From contig NZ_CAMTIK010000024.1 in the NCBI RefSeq assembly GCF_947072685.1, forward strand, positions 1 to 34,025: DNA of 34,025 nucleotides, in the 5' to 3' direction. The notes beneath the pieces are model-generated. The model was given only the letters and a program-made list of their open reading frames with translations, was not told where the DNA came from and did not search any database. Position numbers and translations under genes: made by a program. Shown here in pieces: positions 7,866 through 16,470 of the stretch (its first letter is position 1; each line of letters starts with the position of its first letter). The stretch comes from an uncultured Cetobacterium sp. (GTDB taxonomy: Bacteria; Fusobacteriota; Fusobacteriia; Fusobacteriales; Fusobacteriaceae).

Positions 7866-8270
7866 CTATTCAAAAGATATGGTACTTAAAATTTCTTTGC
7901 TCTCTTCTTCAAGATATGCATTTTCTAATAGTTCATCAGCCCAAGAATACTTTTCTTTTATACTGTTCAATATATATATAGCTGTAGCCTTAACAATCGG
8001 CGTTTCGCTCCACATAGAGTTACTTAAAAATCTAAAATCATTTTCCTTTGATTTTTTTATATTTGCTAAAAGCTTAATACAGTTATCACATAGAAAGATA
8101 CATCTATCATAGTTTGGTTCCTCTTTTGATGGTGGAACTTCAAATACAGATAGTTTAACCCCTGTAGCTTCACATAGTTCACATTTAGATTTTGATCTTC
8201 TTGCCAAATTTTTTCCAAACCCAGATACAATATTTACTCTTTCTAAATGCTTATCTAATCCTTTTGCCAA
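7866..8270 (-). CDS. PhnA/YjdM-like zinc-ribbon protein
   Basis: Small cytoplasmic protein with a PhnA-type N-terminal zinc ribbon: CELC (C30, C33) and CIFLCDNC (C57, C61, C64), followed by the family pattern SVFEVPPS and later NSMWSETPIVKATAIYIL. PhnA-like proteins were named from a phosphonate operon but their function is unclear, and no phosphonate gene is near. The open frame extends to an ATG at 8285, but the strong site gggagg lies within those first codons. It is ideally placed for a TTG at 8268-8270, giving 134 residues starting (M)AKGLDKHLERV. Probably co-transcribed with the downstream XRE-cupin gene. Confidence 0.8.
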   Translation of the reverse strand: MAKGLDKHLERVNIVSGFGKNLARRSKSKCELCEATGVKLSVFEVPPSKEEPNYDRCIFLCDNCIKLLANIKKSKENDFRFLSNSMWSETPIVKATAIYILNSIKEKYSWADELLENAYLEEESKEILSTISFE

Positions 8271-8443
8271 AATAATTCCTCCCATAATTTCTATTATAAT
8301 AATTTATTATATAACAATAACAACTAAAAAAACAGAAAAACTTCAGATATACCTAGTGTAGTTTAGATATAGTTGGACTATTATAACTTTTAGTAGTAAA
8401 ATTAAAAGGTTATATCAATACTAAAATATTTGGAGGGAAACAA

Positions 8444-9322
8444 ATGGGATTTACATTTTTAATTATTATTTTAATTTTAGTTTTAATAGTGCTACATGTA
8501 AAAATTGTATCACAATCACAAGCTTTTGTTATCGAGAGACTAGGAGCATATTTGACAACTTGGGATGTTGGTTTAAATATGCTTATTCCATTTTTAGATA
8601 GAATAGCAAAAAAGGTTTCATTAAAGGAGCAGGTTATTGATTTTCCACCTCAACCAGTTATAACTAAAGATAATGTTACGATGCAAATTGATTCAGTTGT
8701 ATACTATCAAATAGTTGATCCTAAGCTATATGCATACGGAGTTGAAAATCCATTGAATGCCATTGAAAATTTAACTGCAACAACACTGAGAAACTTAATA
8801 GGTGAATTAGAGTTAGATTCGACATTGACATCAAGAGATACAATCAATACAAAAATGAGAGCTATTTTAGATATTGCAACTGATCCTTGGGGAATAAAAA
8901 TTAATAGAGTTGAACTAAAAAATATAATGCCACCAGCTGAAATTCAAGATGCTATGGAAAAACAGATGAAGGCAGAAAGAGAACGAAGAGAGTCTATTTT
9001 AAGGGCAGAAGGGCAAAAAAAATCAGCAATATTGGTGGCAGAAGGTGAAAAAGAAGCGACTATTTTAAGGGCAGAAGCTAAAAAGGAAGCAGCTATCAGA
9101 GAGGCTGAAGGTGAGGCTGAAGCGATAATAAGTGTACAGAAGGCAAATGCTGAAGCGATAAAGCTCTTAAAGGAAGCAGCTCCAGATAAGAGTGTTCTAG
9201 CCATTAGAAGTATGGAAGCTTTTGAAAAGGTTGCAAATGGTCAGGCTACAAAAATAATTATACCCAGCGAATTACAAAGCATTGTAGCTTTAAGTGAAAT
9301 TTTCCAACAATCGAAAAAATAA
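8444..9322 (+). CDS. SPFH/Band 7 (stomatin/QmcA-like) membrane protein
   Basis: A 292-residue membrane-anchored scaffold protein. An N-terminal hydrophobic segment (about 2-20) is followed by an SPFH/Band 7 domain (about 20-190, with FVIERLGAYL, IDFPPQPVITKDNVTMQIDSVVYYQIVDP). An Ala/Glu/Lys-rich coiled-coil stretch (about 165-245) precedes a short hydrophobic end, SELQSIVALSEI. These are features of the QmcA/stomatin type, which oligomerises in the inner membrane and is linked to membrane-protein quality control. The usual NfeD-like partner gene is absent on both sides. Its ribosome binding site is tggaggg. It is a single-gene transcript ending at the shared terminator downstream. Confidence 0.93.
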   Translation: MGFTFLIIILILVLIVLHVKIVSQSQAFVIERLGAYLTTWDVGLNMLIPFLDRIAKKVSLKEQVIDFPPQPVITKDNVTMQIDSVVYYQIVDPKLYAYGVENPLNAIENLTATTLRNLIGELELDSTLTSRDTINTKMRAILDIATDPWGIKINRVELKNIMPPAEIQDAMEKQMKAERERRESILRAEGQKKSAILVAEGEKEATILRAEAKKEAAIREAEGEAEAIISVQKANAEAIKLLKEAAPDKSVLAIRSMEAFEKVANGQATKIIIPSELQSIVALSEIFQQSKK

Positions 9323-9418
9323 ATTCAAAAATAACTGTAACAGAGTAATTTTTCTGGTTTTAGATTTAATATTTTTGAATAAAATCTACTTAAAAATAGG
9401 AAAAGGGATTAAATAAAG

Positions 9419-9452
9419 AGAGGCTTAAGTTAAAAATTTAAGCCTCTTTTTA
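9419..9452. terminator. Bidirectional rho-independent terminator
   Basis: An inverted repeat (9419-9428 with 9438-9447, core gaggcttaa/ttaagcctc) is followed by a T run on the plus strand and by a T-rich stretch on the minus strand. It serves the convergent SPFH gene and the peptide-transport operon. Confidence 0.85.
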
Positions 9453-9466
9453 TTACAGTTTATTTG

Positions 9467-10945
9467 TTAGTTTTTTACAGAGGCCTTATACTCAAAATTT
9501 TTATCAAGAGGGAATATAGGTCTTTTAATCTTCTCATACTTTATATTTAAAATCTCTTCATTAGTACTTCCTGTTGTTAAAGCCATAATAGTTCTTCTAG
9601 AAAGAAGTTTATGGTGCTCTGTTAAATATCCCAATTTACAAACAATAATATTACGATTTTTAGGATCTAATCCCAAATCTGCGTACATTTCAGGAGTTAC
9701 ATACCCTACATGTTTCTCTGCTAAAATTATATCTACATTATTAACTCTTAAAACTGCTAAATCACTTTCATATGTTCCCCATTTTTCCAAATAGCTAATA
9801 ACCTTTCCTTTTAGAGTTAAAGGTTTTGTAGTTTTAGTATCAAACTTTGCTCCTGCTATAACTTCTATAGTTTGTCCAACTTTTCCCTTGCAAAATAATG
9901 TTGCCTCGGGATCATAAATTCCACCATAGATAATCGGAGTAGGGACATCTGTTGTTTTAGGATTTTCTAAAATTATTTGTAAAAATCCTGTACAATCTGA
10001 CGATGAACCAGCAGTAGGATTATCCCCAGAATCTGATAAATATATTGGAAATTTCGATTCATCTAAAGCATTTAGAGCAATTTCATAAGCTTTTTCGGGC
10101 TGATAAGTTTCTGTGTGAAAAGAAAATTCATCTCTTCTATCGAAAAACTCTTGTCCTATATCTTTTGAAATTGTATTTGCTAAATTTTTATCATCTGCTA
10201 CCACATAGATTCCAACAGCAGCCTCTTTACTATCAGCCCAAGGATACCCCATAAGAATAGAGACAGCTAAAACTCCCTGTTTTTTTTCATACTCTCTACA
10301 TTTATTTATAAAGTAAACCATAGGTTCGGTAGAAGTTTCTGATTGCTCACCAGCTATAAGCATAGGCACACTTACCCAAGCTTTTTTAGGGAGTATATTC
10401 TCTTTAAAAATATGTGTTAAAATCTTTGCTGCTTGCTCACCAGTTTCAAAGCAATCAGTATGTGGAGCACATTTATATCCAACAAATGCATCGGCATATC
10501 TATGCATTTTCTCAGTCATAGTTGTGTGCATATCAAGAGCAACAACAATGGGAATATCTTTAAAATATTTTCTAAGTTCCTCTAAAAGATCGCCTTCTGC
10601 CTCCCCTAACCCAACAACTCTCATAGATCCGTGAAGAGCTAGATTAATTCCATCTAATTTTTTAATTTTATCAGCTTCTAAAGCCCTTTCGATAAACTCC
10701 TTTTTTAATCTGTTGTAAAGTTCATAGCTGACCTCTCCATTTGGAACTGCTCTAGCACTAAGTGTTGGAACAACATCGTATCCATTTGCTTTTAAAGTGT
10801 CAACTATTCCTCTTAAAGCATTATTTTTTGTTTCAAAAACTAATGAATCCTCTCCATATTTTATAGAAAAATCTTTTTCATCCGTAATAATTGGATTAAA
10901 AGAATTAGATTCATGATGCATAGATCCCACTAAAACTCTTTTCAT
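9467..10945 (-). CDS. M81-family metallopeptidase (MlrC-like)
   Basis: A 492-residue protein of the M81 / DUF1485 (MlrC) family, named for the metallopeptidase that degrades linearised microcystin in sphingomonads. Family signatures include GSMHHESNSFNP at the N-terminus, ALDMHTTMT with likely metal ligands D138 and H140, PHTD (H162, D164) and SDSGDNPTAGSSSDCT. No signal peptide is present, so it is cytoplasmic. The open frame begins at 10984, but aaggagag sits correctly before the ATG at 10945, giving MKRVLVGSMHH. It is the last gene of a dipeptide/oligopeptide ABC operon, which suggests it processes the imported peptide or amide; the true substrate is unknown. Confidence 0.9.
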   Translation of the reverse strand: MKRVLVGSMHHESNSFNPIITDEKDFSIKYGEDSLVFETKNNALRGIVDTLKANGYDVVPTLSARAVPNGEVSYELYNRLKKEFIERALEADKIKKLDGINLALHGSMRVVGLGEAEGDLLEELRKYFKDIPIVVALDMHTTMTEKMHRYADAFVGYKCAPHTDCFETGEQAAKILTHIFKENILPKKAWVSVPMLIAGEQSETSTEPMVYFINKCREYEKKQGVLAVSILMGYPWADSKEAAVGIYVVADDKNLANTISKDIGQEFFDRRDEFSFHTETYQPEKAYEIALNALDESKFPIYLSDSGDNPTAGSSSDCTGFLQIILENPKTTDVPTPIIYGGIYDPEATLFCKGKVGQTIEVIAGAKFDTKTTKPLTLKGKVISYLEKWGTYESDLAVLRVNNVDIILAEKHVGYVTPEMYADLGLDPKNRNIIVCKLGYLTEHHKLLSRRTIMALTTGSTNEEILNIKYEKIKRPIFPLDKNFEYKASVKN

Positions 10946-10965
10946 TGCACTCTCCTTTTGTATAT

Positions 10966-11943
10966 TTATTTTACCAAATGACATGCTACTTTGTGTTCAC
11001 TTTTTCTGTCAGAACAATCCTTTAAAGTAGGCATTTTCTCTTTACATAAACTAAAGACTTTTGGACATCTTGTAGAAAATGGACACCCAGATGGTCTATC
11101 AATTGGACTGGGGATATCTCCTTTTAAAATAATTCTCTCTCGTTTTTTATTTGCTTCAGCTACAGGTATTGCTGATAATAAAGCTTCAGTATAAGGATGT
11201 TTAGGGCTATTATAAATATTTTTCTTATCTCCTATTTCAACTAAATTTCCCAAATACATAACTCCCACTCTATCAGAAATAAGTTCTACCACACTTAAAT
11301 CATGAGATATAAAAAAATATGTCAGGTTAAATCTTTCTTGTAAATCTTTAAAAATATTTATAACCTGAGCTTGAATACTGACATCTAAAGCAGATATAGG
11401 CTCATCTGCTATAATCAAGCTAGGATTTACAGAGATTGATCTAGCTATTCCTACACGCTGTCTTTGCCCTCCGCTAAACTCATGAGGAAATCGCTCACCA
11501 TGACTACTACTAAGTCCAACCAAATCCAAAAGTTCTAGAGCTTTTTTCTCCCTTTCTTTTACAGAAAGTTCCGAATGAACAAGAAGAGGCTCAGAAATCA
11601 AGTTTTTTATCTTCATTCTTGGATTTAAAGAGCCATAAGGATCTTGAAAAATAACTTGCATATCTTTTCGAAATGGAAGCATCTCCTTTGAATTATACTC
11701 AGTTATATCCACCCCTTTAAACTTAATTCTTCCTTCTTCAACATCCAATATTTTATTTATAACTCTTCCTAAAGTTGATTTTCCACAACCACTTTCACCA
11801 ACTATAGACAAAGTTTCACCCTTAAAAATTTCTAAAGAGACGTTGTTAACTGCGTGTACATATTTTTTTTCTTTTTTAAATCCTTTTTGAGAAACTAAGA
11901 ATTTTTTACTCACTCCATCTAGCTGAACTAAAACTTCTCTCAT
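10966..11943 (-). CDS. dppF: Peptide ABC transporter ATPase (DppF/OppF-like)
   Basis: ATPase subunit of the peptide importer, 325 residues from the supported start. It has Walker A GESGCGKST, Q-loop IFQDPYGSLNPRM, signature FSGGQRQRVGIARS, Walker B LIIADEPISALDVS, H-loop ISHDLS and the C-terminal OppF-type tail with GCPFSTRCPKVFSLC, a cysteine motif seen in the peptide/nickel subfamily. The open frame reaches 11976, but agggagg precedes the ATG at 11943 (MREVLVQLDG), which also removes overlap with the upstream ATPase gene. It pairs with DppD as a heterodimer at the inner face of the membrane. Confidence 0.93.
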   Translation of the reverse strand: MREVLVQLDGVSKKFLVSQKGFKKEKKYVHAVNNVSLEIFKGETLSIVGESGCGKSTLGRVINKILDVEEGRIKFKGVDITEYNSKEMLPFRKDMQVIFQDPYGSLNPRMKIKNLISEPLLVHSELSVKEREKKALELLDLVGLSSSHGERFPHEFSGGQRQRVGIARSISVNPSLIIADEPISALDVSIQAQVINIFKDLQERFNLTYFFISHDLSVVELISDRVGVMYLGNLVEIGDKKNIYNSPKHPYTEALLSAIPVAEANKKRERIILKGDIPSPIDRPSGCPFSTRCPKVFSLCKEKMPTLKDCSDRKSEHKVACHLVK

Positions 11944-11954
11944 GAAATCCTCCC

Positions 11955-12920
11955 TTAATCTAAAATCAAATGACATCTACATTTTCGTCCGTTTGATAAC
12001 TCTTTAAGTTTGGGTTCATCCACCAAACATTTTTGAACTGCCACCTTGCACCTTGGAGCAAATTTACATCCTTTTGGCATATTAGTTAAATCTGGAACTT
12101 TCCCCTCGATGTATGGCAACGTTGTTGCTCCACTTCCAAGTTTTGGAACAGAAGCTATAAGTCCCTTCGTATATGGATGCATTGGATTATCAAATAACTC
12201 TTGAACACTTGATTTTTCCATTATTCGTCCTGCATACATAACAATAACATTATCACAAGTTTCCGCAATAACTCCTAAGTCGTGAGTTATTAAGAGGATT
12301 CCCATTTGATGTTTTTCTTTTAATTCCAATAATAGGTCCATAATCTGAGCTTGAATGGTAACATCTAAAGCAGTTGTAGGCTCATCTGCTATTAAAAGTT
12401 GTGGATTACAAGACATAGCCATTGCAATCATAACTCTTTGGCACATTCCACCGCTCAGTTGATGAGGATACCTATTTAAAACACTTTCAGGGCTGGGGAT
12501 TCCAACTAGTTGCAACATTTTCAAAGCATGATTTTCCGCTTCTTTTTTACTATATTTTAAATGAAGTTTTGTACATTCCATAAGTTGATCTTTTATTTTT
12601 AAAATTGGATTTAAAGATGATATAGGATCTTGAAATATTGTAGCTATTTTTCCACCACGAATTTTTTTCATATCCCTATTAGAAAGATTTAAAATATTTT
12701 CTCCTTGAAAAAAAATCTCTCCATTTATTAGAGCATTTTCCTCATGAAGTCTCATAATAGACATAGAGGTCACTGATTTTCCACTTCCACTTTCTCCAAC
12801 AAGACCTAATGTTTCACCTTTTTCTATTTTAAAAGATACATCTTCAATAGCTGTTAAAATTTTTTTATCTTTTTTAAACTGTGTTTTCAAATTTTTAACT
12901 TCCAATAAGTAATTTATCAT
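11955..12920 (-). CDS. dppD: Peptide ABC transporter ATPase (DppD/OppD-like)
   Basis: A 321-residue ATPase with Walker [11 protein letters not shown]-loop [11 protein letters not shown], signature [14 protein letters not shown], Walker [23 protein letters not shown]-loop and a C-terminal oligopeptide-transporter tail containing [15 protein letters not shown]. Together with the next ATPase it powers the DppB/DppC channel. The start ATG has the site aggagcg. It begins 8 bp after the dppC stop, consistent with one operon. Confidence 0.94.
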   Translation of the reverse strand: MINYLLEVKNLKTQFKKDKKILTAIEDVSFKIEKGETLGLVGESGSGKSVTSMSIMRLHEENALINGEIFFQGENILNLSNRDMKKIRGGKIATIFQDPISSLNPILKIKDQLMECTKLHLKYSKKEAENHALKMLQLVGIPSPESVLNRYPHQLSGGMCQRVMIAMAMSCNPQLLIADEPTTALDVTIQAQIMDLLLELKEKHQMGILLITHDLGVIAETCDNVIVMYAGRIMEKSSVQELFDNPMHPYTKGLIASVPKLGSGATTLPYIEGKVPDLTNMPKGCKFAPRCKVAVQKCLVDEPKLKELSNGRKCRCHLILD

Positions 12921-12928
12921 AATCGCTC

Positions 12929-13780
12929 CTAATTAAGTTTTGGGTCTAAAGTATCTCTTAAACCATCGCCAAGTAAGTTAAAAGATAGTACTGTTAAAAA
13001 AATCATAAGCCCAGGATAAAAAAGCATATGTGGTGCTAATCCTATATAATCTCTTCCTGTTGAAAGCATAGCTCCCCAATCTGGATTTGTAGGGCTTGCT
13101 CCAAATCCCAGAAAACTTAAAGAAGCAGCAGAGATTATTGCTGTTCCAATTCTCATCGTTAAAGTTACGATCAATGCAGGAAGAGTACCTGGTAGAATAT
13201 GAACTAAAAGTATTCTAAAATCACTAACTCCAATAGATTTACAAGCTTCTATATAAAGTTGTTTCTTTAAAGAGATAGTAGCACTTCGAACTATTCTTGT
13301 AAAAGATGGGATTCCATATATCGCAATAGAGATGATAACGTTTATAAGTCCAGGACCTATAATAGCTACTATTCCAATAGCGAGAAGTAGTCCAGGAAAA
13401 GAAAACATAACATCACAACACCTCATGATAACACTCTCTATTTTTCCACCATAATACCCTGCGACAAGTCCTAATATACATCCAATAAATGCTCCAATCG
13501 AAACAGCTGTTAAAGAAACTAAAAGAGATAATCTAGTTCCAGCTATAACTCTACTAAAAAGATCTCGACCGTATTCATCAGTTCCAAACCAATGTTTCGA
13601 ATTGGGTTCAGCTAATAAATTTTCATAATCAGCATAGTTTAAATCATATGGAACTGGTTGAAAAACAGCTATAATAATTAAAAAAAATATAAATAAAAGT
13701 GAAATAACTGCGACTTTTCTTTTTAAAAAATTTTCCAAAAACTCCCTAATAGGATTTTTAAAAACATCGTTTTCATCCAT
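12929..13780 (-). CDS. dppC: Peptide ABC transporter permease (DppC/OppC-like)
   Basis: A 283-residue inner-membrane permease. An N-terminal membrane segment (about 26-46), a periplasmic loop with HWFGTDEYGRDLFSRVIAG (diagnostic OppC_N to BPD_transp_1 junction) and further hydrophobic segments fit the family. The EAA loop that contacts the ATPases is SIGVSDFRILLVHILPG. The start is supported by aggagag. It forms the channel with DppB, 14 bp upstream in the operon. Confidence 0.94.
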   Translation of the reverse strand: MDENDVFKNPIREFLENFLKRKVAVISLLFIFFLIIIAVFQPVPYDLNYADYENLLAEPNSKHWFGTDEYGRDLFSRVIAGTRLSLLVSLTAVSIGAFIGCILGLVAGYYGGKIESVIMRCCDVMFSFPGLLLAIGIVAIIGPGLINVIISIAIYGIPSFTRIVRSATISLKKQLYIEACKSIGVSDFRILLVHILPGTLPALIVTLTMRIGTAIISAASLSFLGFGASPTNPDWGAMLSTGRDYIGLAPHMLFYPGLMIFLTVLSFNLLGDGLRDTLDPKLN

Positions 13781-13794
13781 AATATCTCTCCTTT

Positions 13795-14715
13795 TTAATC
13801 GTATCTAATTTTTGGGTTTAAAACTCCATATAAAACATCTACAATAAGATTAACTATGATGAATTGTAGAGTAAAAATCAGTAAAATTACTTGAATAACT
13901 GTGTAGTCTCTAAAAAGAATAGAATCTATAAGTAATCTTCCAAGCCCTGGTATTGTAAAAACTGTTTCTACTAAAACTGATCCTGCCAGTAAAAATCCAA
14001 ACTGTAGTCCTACTATAGTAACTACATCTATAAGGGAATTTCTAAGAGTATGCTTCATTATAACCCAAAACTCACTGATTCCTTTGGCTCTTGAAGTTCT
14101 AATATAGGGTTCCTTTAAAATTTCACACATAGATGATCTTGTGTATCTTGCTATCATAGAAGTTATTCCAGCTCCTAAAGTTATAGCGGGAAGAATGTAA
14201 CTTTTAAATGAATCCGTTCCTCCTGTAGGAAACCAACCAAGGGTAACAGAGAACACTTGAATTAGCATCAGTCCTAACCAAAAAAGCGGTAAAGATATTC
14301 CAGAGATAGCTACTATCATCACAACATAATCTAGAATTTTACCCCTATTAACAGCAGAAATTATCCCAGCAATTACTCCAAAAATAGTTGCCCAAATAAT
14401 TGATAGAATAGCTAACATGAAGGTGGGTTTAAACCTAGGAGCAATCATATCCTTTATCGGAATCCCGGTCTTAATTGAATTCCCAAGCTCTCCACTAAAA
14501 AAACTTTTTATAAAATTAAAATATTGTATATAAAGTGGCTTTGTAAGTCCTAAATGCTCTCTCATCAATTGAATTTCATCAATTGTGGCATTTTGGCCAG
14601 CAAGTAATCTAGCTGGGTCTCCTGGAATTAAGTGAATAAACATGAAAATTAAAATTGAAACTATAAATAATATGGGAATTGTGTTGATTAATCTTCGAAA
14701 AAAATACCCGCTCAT
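13795..14715 (-). CDS. dppB: Peptide ABC transporter permease (DppB/OppB-like)
   Basis: A 306-residue permease with the DppB signature region FIHLIPGDPARLLAG near the N-terminus, about six membrane segments and an EAA loop AKGISEFWVIMKHTLRNSL. The open frame extends to 14763, but that start would lie within a stem-loop. The ATG at 14715 (MSGYFFRRLINTIP) has a strong binding site aaggagag at ideal spacing and the normal family N-terminus. Confidence 0.93.
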   Translation of the reverse strand: MSGYFFRRLINTIPILFIVSILIFMFIHLIPGDPARLLAGQNATIDEIQLMREHLGLTKPLYIQYFNFIKSFFSGELGNSIKTGIPIKDMIAPRFKPTFMLAILSIIWATIFGVIAGIISAVNRGKILDYVVMIVAISGISLPLFWLGLMLIQVFSVTLGWFPTGGTDSFKSYILPAITLGAGITSMIARYTRSSMCEILKEPYIRTSRAKGISEFWVIMKHTLRNSLIDVVTIVGLQFGFLLAGSVLVETVFTIPGLGRLLIDSILFRDYTVIQVILLIFTLQFIIVNLIVDVLYGVLNPKIRYD

Positions 14716-14740
14716 AGCACTCTCCTTTAAAAATTTATAA

Positions 14741-14769
14741 TAAAAAGGTAGTCGCAAAAACAACTACCT
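14741..14769 (-). terminator. Intra-operon stem-loop after the binding-protein gene
   Basis: On the minus strand aggtagt (14769-14763), a 10-nt loop and actacct (14752-14746) are followed by five T residues. It lies between the stop of the binding-protein gene and dppB. It is best read as a partial terminator or 3' stabilising hairpin that keeps binding-protein mRNA more abundant than permease mRNA. Confidence 0.6.
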
Positions 14770-14785
14770 ACATAATTTTATAGTT

Positions 14786-16303
14786 TTATTTAGTAGTGTC
14801 AGCTTTAGTAAAATTTATAGTTCCATCAGGCATTACATAAACACCTAGAGTGGTTTTTCTTTTGGCAGAAATTAATTGATCAGAACCAAGGAAAATCCAA
14901 GGAGCATCTTCCCATATAGTCTCTTGCAATTGAGCATAAATTTCCCCTCTTTTTTCAGAGTTTACTTCTATCGCTCCCTTTTCAAGAAGTTCATCAACTT
15001 TTGGATTGTTGTAGTATGCTGTGTTTGCAGAAACAGGAGGAGCAAATTTGCTGTGAAATAGATTTTTAGTAGCTCCATCTATATCAAATGAAGACCAGTT
15101 AACATACCACATGTTTATAGTTGCATCCTCTGGAGTTTGTACATTATAGATTGAGTTTGAAAGAGTACCCTCTTCCATTGGCATCACTTCAACATCTACT
15201 CCTATTTGGGCAAGTTGTTGGTGAATGAATTGCATTCCTTTCATATCTTCAGTGTTATTTGATCCCCAAATAGTCGCTTTAAATCCATTGGGATACCCCG
15301 CTTCTTTCATTAACTCTTTGGCTTTATTTACGTCATAATTATAAGGCGTTAATTTTACATGATACTCTAATGCTTCGGGAACTGGGGATGTAAGAGGAAC
15401 TAAATATCCCGATTTTACAACAGCAGAGTAAGCATTTTTATTGATGGCATGATTTATTGCCTGTCTCACTTTTTTATTTGAAAATATATCTTTATTAGTA
15501 TTTAGTGTTACGTATCTTGTTATAGTTGAAAAACCTTTCATAATCTCTATATCATTGGATTTTTCTAGTTTTTTAACCTGTTCAGTAGGCATTGGATAAA
15601 TGAAATCAGCTTCCCCTGTTTGAAGCATAGCAACTCTAGATCCATTTTCCATAACAGGTCTAAATGTTATTAGATCTATATTTGGTTTTTCTCCCCAATA
15701 CTCATCGTTTCTTTTAACAACGAGTTTATCCCCTTGGGTCCAATTTACATAAGTATAAGCTCCTGTTCCTACAGGATTTGTAATAATTCCCTGAGCTCCA
15801 TATTTTTCAAGAGCGGCAGGACTCACTATTTTCAGCGAAGCTATTCTATTTAACATAGGTGCAAAGGGTTGTTTAAGAATCAATTTAACTTCATACTCGC
15901 CAGAGACTTCAACTCTATCAACTGCAATAAAGTTTCTACGTCTTCTAAGATTATTTTTCTCATCCATAACCCTATCAAAATTAAATTTTACTGCTGCTGC
16001 ATTAAGAGCTGTTCCATCTTGAAAAATTATTCCCTGTCTAATTGGAATTGTATAAACTAAACCATCTTCAGATATTGTATATCCAGTTGCTAGTGTTGGC
16101 CTTAAAGTCATATCATCATTATATGTAAAAAGACCCTCGTACATAGTTGATACCGCTGTTCCAGAAAGTGTATCTGAAAGATTATGAGGGTCTAAAGATA
16201 TGAAATTAGCATTGACTGCTACTGTTATATCTTTTCCTTCAGAAAAACTAAGTGATGATGCAAGAAGCATTAAAATTCCAATTCGGCCTAATTTTTTTTT
16301 CAT
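14786..16303 (-). CDS. dppA: Periplasmic peptide-binding protein (SBP_bac_5)
   Basis: A 505-residue extracytoplasmic solute-binding protein of the DppA/OppA/GsiB family. It has a cleavable signal peptide (about 1-23) without a lipobox cysteine, so it is soluble in a periplasm, as expected in a Gram-negative cell. Family features are NFISLDPHN, the STMYEGLFTYND region, RQGIIFQDGTALNAAAVKFNFDRV and the RQAINHAINKNAY hinge segment. It delivers the substrate to DppBCDF; the ligand (dipeptide, glutathione, modified peptide) cannot be read from sequence. First gene of the operon, with the site gggaggg and a good promoter upstream. Confidence 0.93.
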   Translation of the reverse strand: MKKKLGRIGILMLLASSLSFSEGKDITVAVNANFISLDPHNLSDTLSGTAVSTMYEGLFTYNDDMTLRPTLATGYTISEDGLVYTIPIRQGIIFQDGTALNAAAVKFNFDRVMDEKNNLRRRRNFIAVDRVEVSGEYEVKLILKQPFAPMLNRIASLKIVSPAALEKYGAQGIITNPVGTGAYTYVNWTQGDKLVVKRNDEYWGEKPNIDLITFRPVMENGSRVAMLQTGEADFIYPMPTEQVKKLEKSNDIEIMKGFSTITRYVTLNTNKDIFSNKKVRQAINHAINKNAYSAVVKSGYLVPLTSPVPEALEYHVKLTPYNYDVNKAKELMKEAGYPNGFKATIWGSNNTEDMKGMQFIHQQLAQIGVDVEVMPMEEGTLSNSIYNVQTPEDATINMWYVNWSSFDIDGATKNLFHSKFAPPVSANTAYYNNPKVDELLEKGAIEVNSEKRGEIYAQLQETIWEDAPWIFLGSDQLISAKRKTTLGVYVMPDGTINFTKADTTK

Positions 16304-16357
16304 TAATTCCCTCCCGTAAATTCAAATACTGAGTATACAAATCAATATTAGTATAGG

Positions 16358-16386
16358 TATATACTTTATATTGACCTGAAAGTCAA
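16358..16386 (-). promoter_or_regulatory. Promoter and inverted repeats upstream of dppA
   Basis: On the minus strand TTGACT (16386-16381), a 17-bp spacer and TATATA (16363-16358) form a near-consensus promoter. The -35 is part of an inverted repeat, ttgac-ctgaaa-gtcaa on the plus strand (16371-16386). A second one, agtata/tatact, overlaps the -10. Both look like operator sites, regulator unknown. Confidence 0.55.
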
Positions 16387-16390
16387 GAAG

Positions 16391-16448
16391 AAAATTAAAA
16401 AAACCTTCAAATTAGATAGTATATTCACTACCTGAATTCGAAGGTTTA
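16391..16448 (-). terminator. Terminator of the glycerol dehydratase operon
   Basis: On the minus strand a long hairpin, aaaccttcgaatt pairing with aatttgaaggttt (one G-U), is extended by an inner aggtag/ctatct stem and followed by a T-rich run (complement of 16391-16402). It ends the pocR transcript just upstream of the dppA promoter. Confidence 0.85.
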
Positions 16449-16470
16449 TACAAATATTTAATTAAAATTT

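Noticed and set aside
8944-9204. 86-codon open frame opposite the SPFH gene
   Set aside because: It mirrors the Ala/Glu-rich coiled coil of the real gene in the reverse frame and has no ribosome binding site.
8444-9322. Expected NfeD partner of the SPFH protein
   Set aside because: Neither neighbouring gene encodes an NfeD-like protein, so no SPFH-NfeD operon is claimed.
14716-14763. Upstream start of dppB adding 16 residues
   Set aside because: The added residues lie across the hairpin and lack a ribosome site, while the internal ATG has a strong one and gives the usual family N-terminus.
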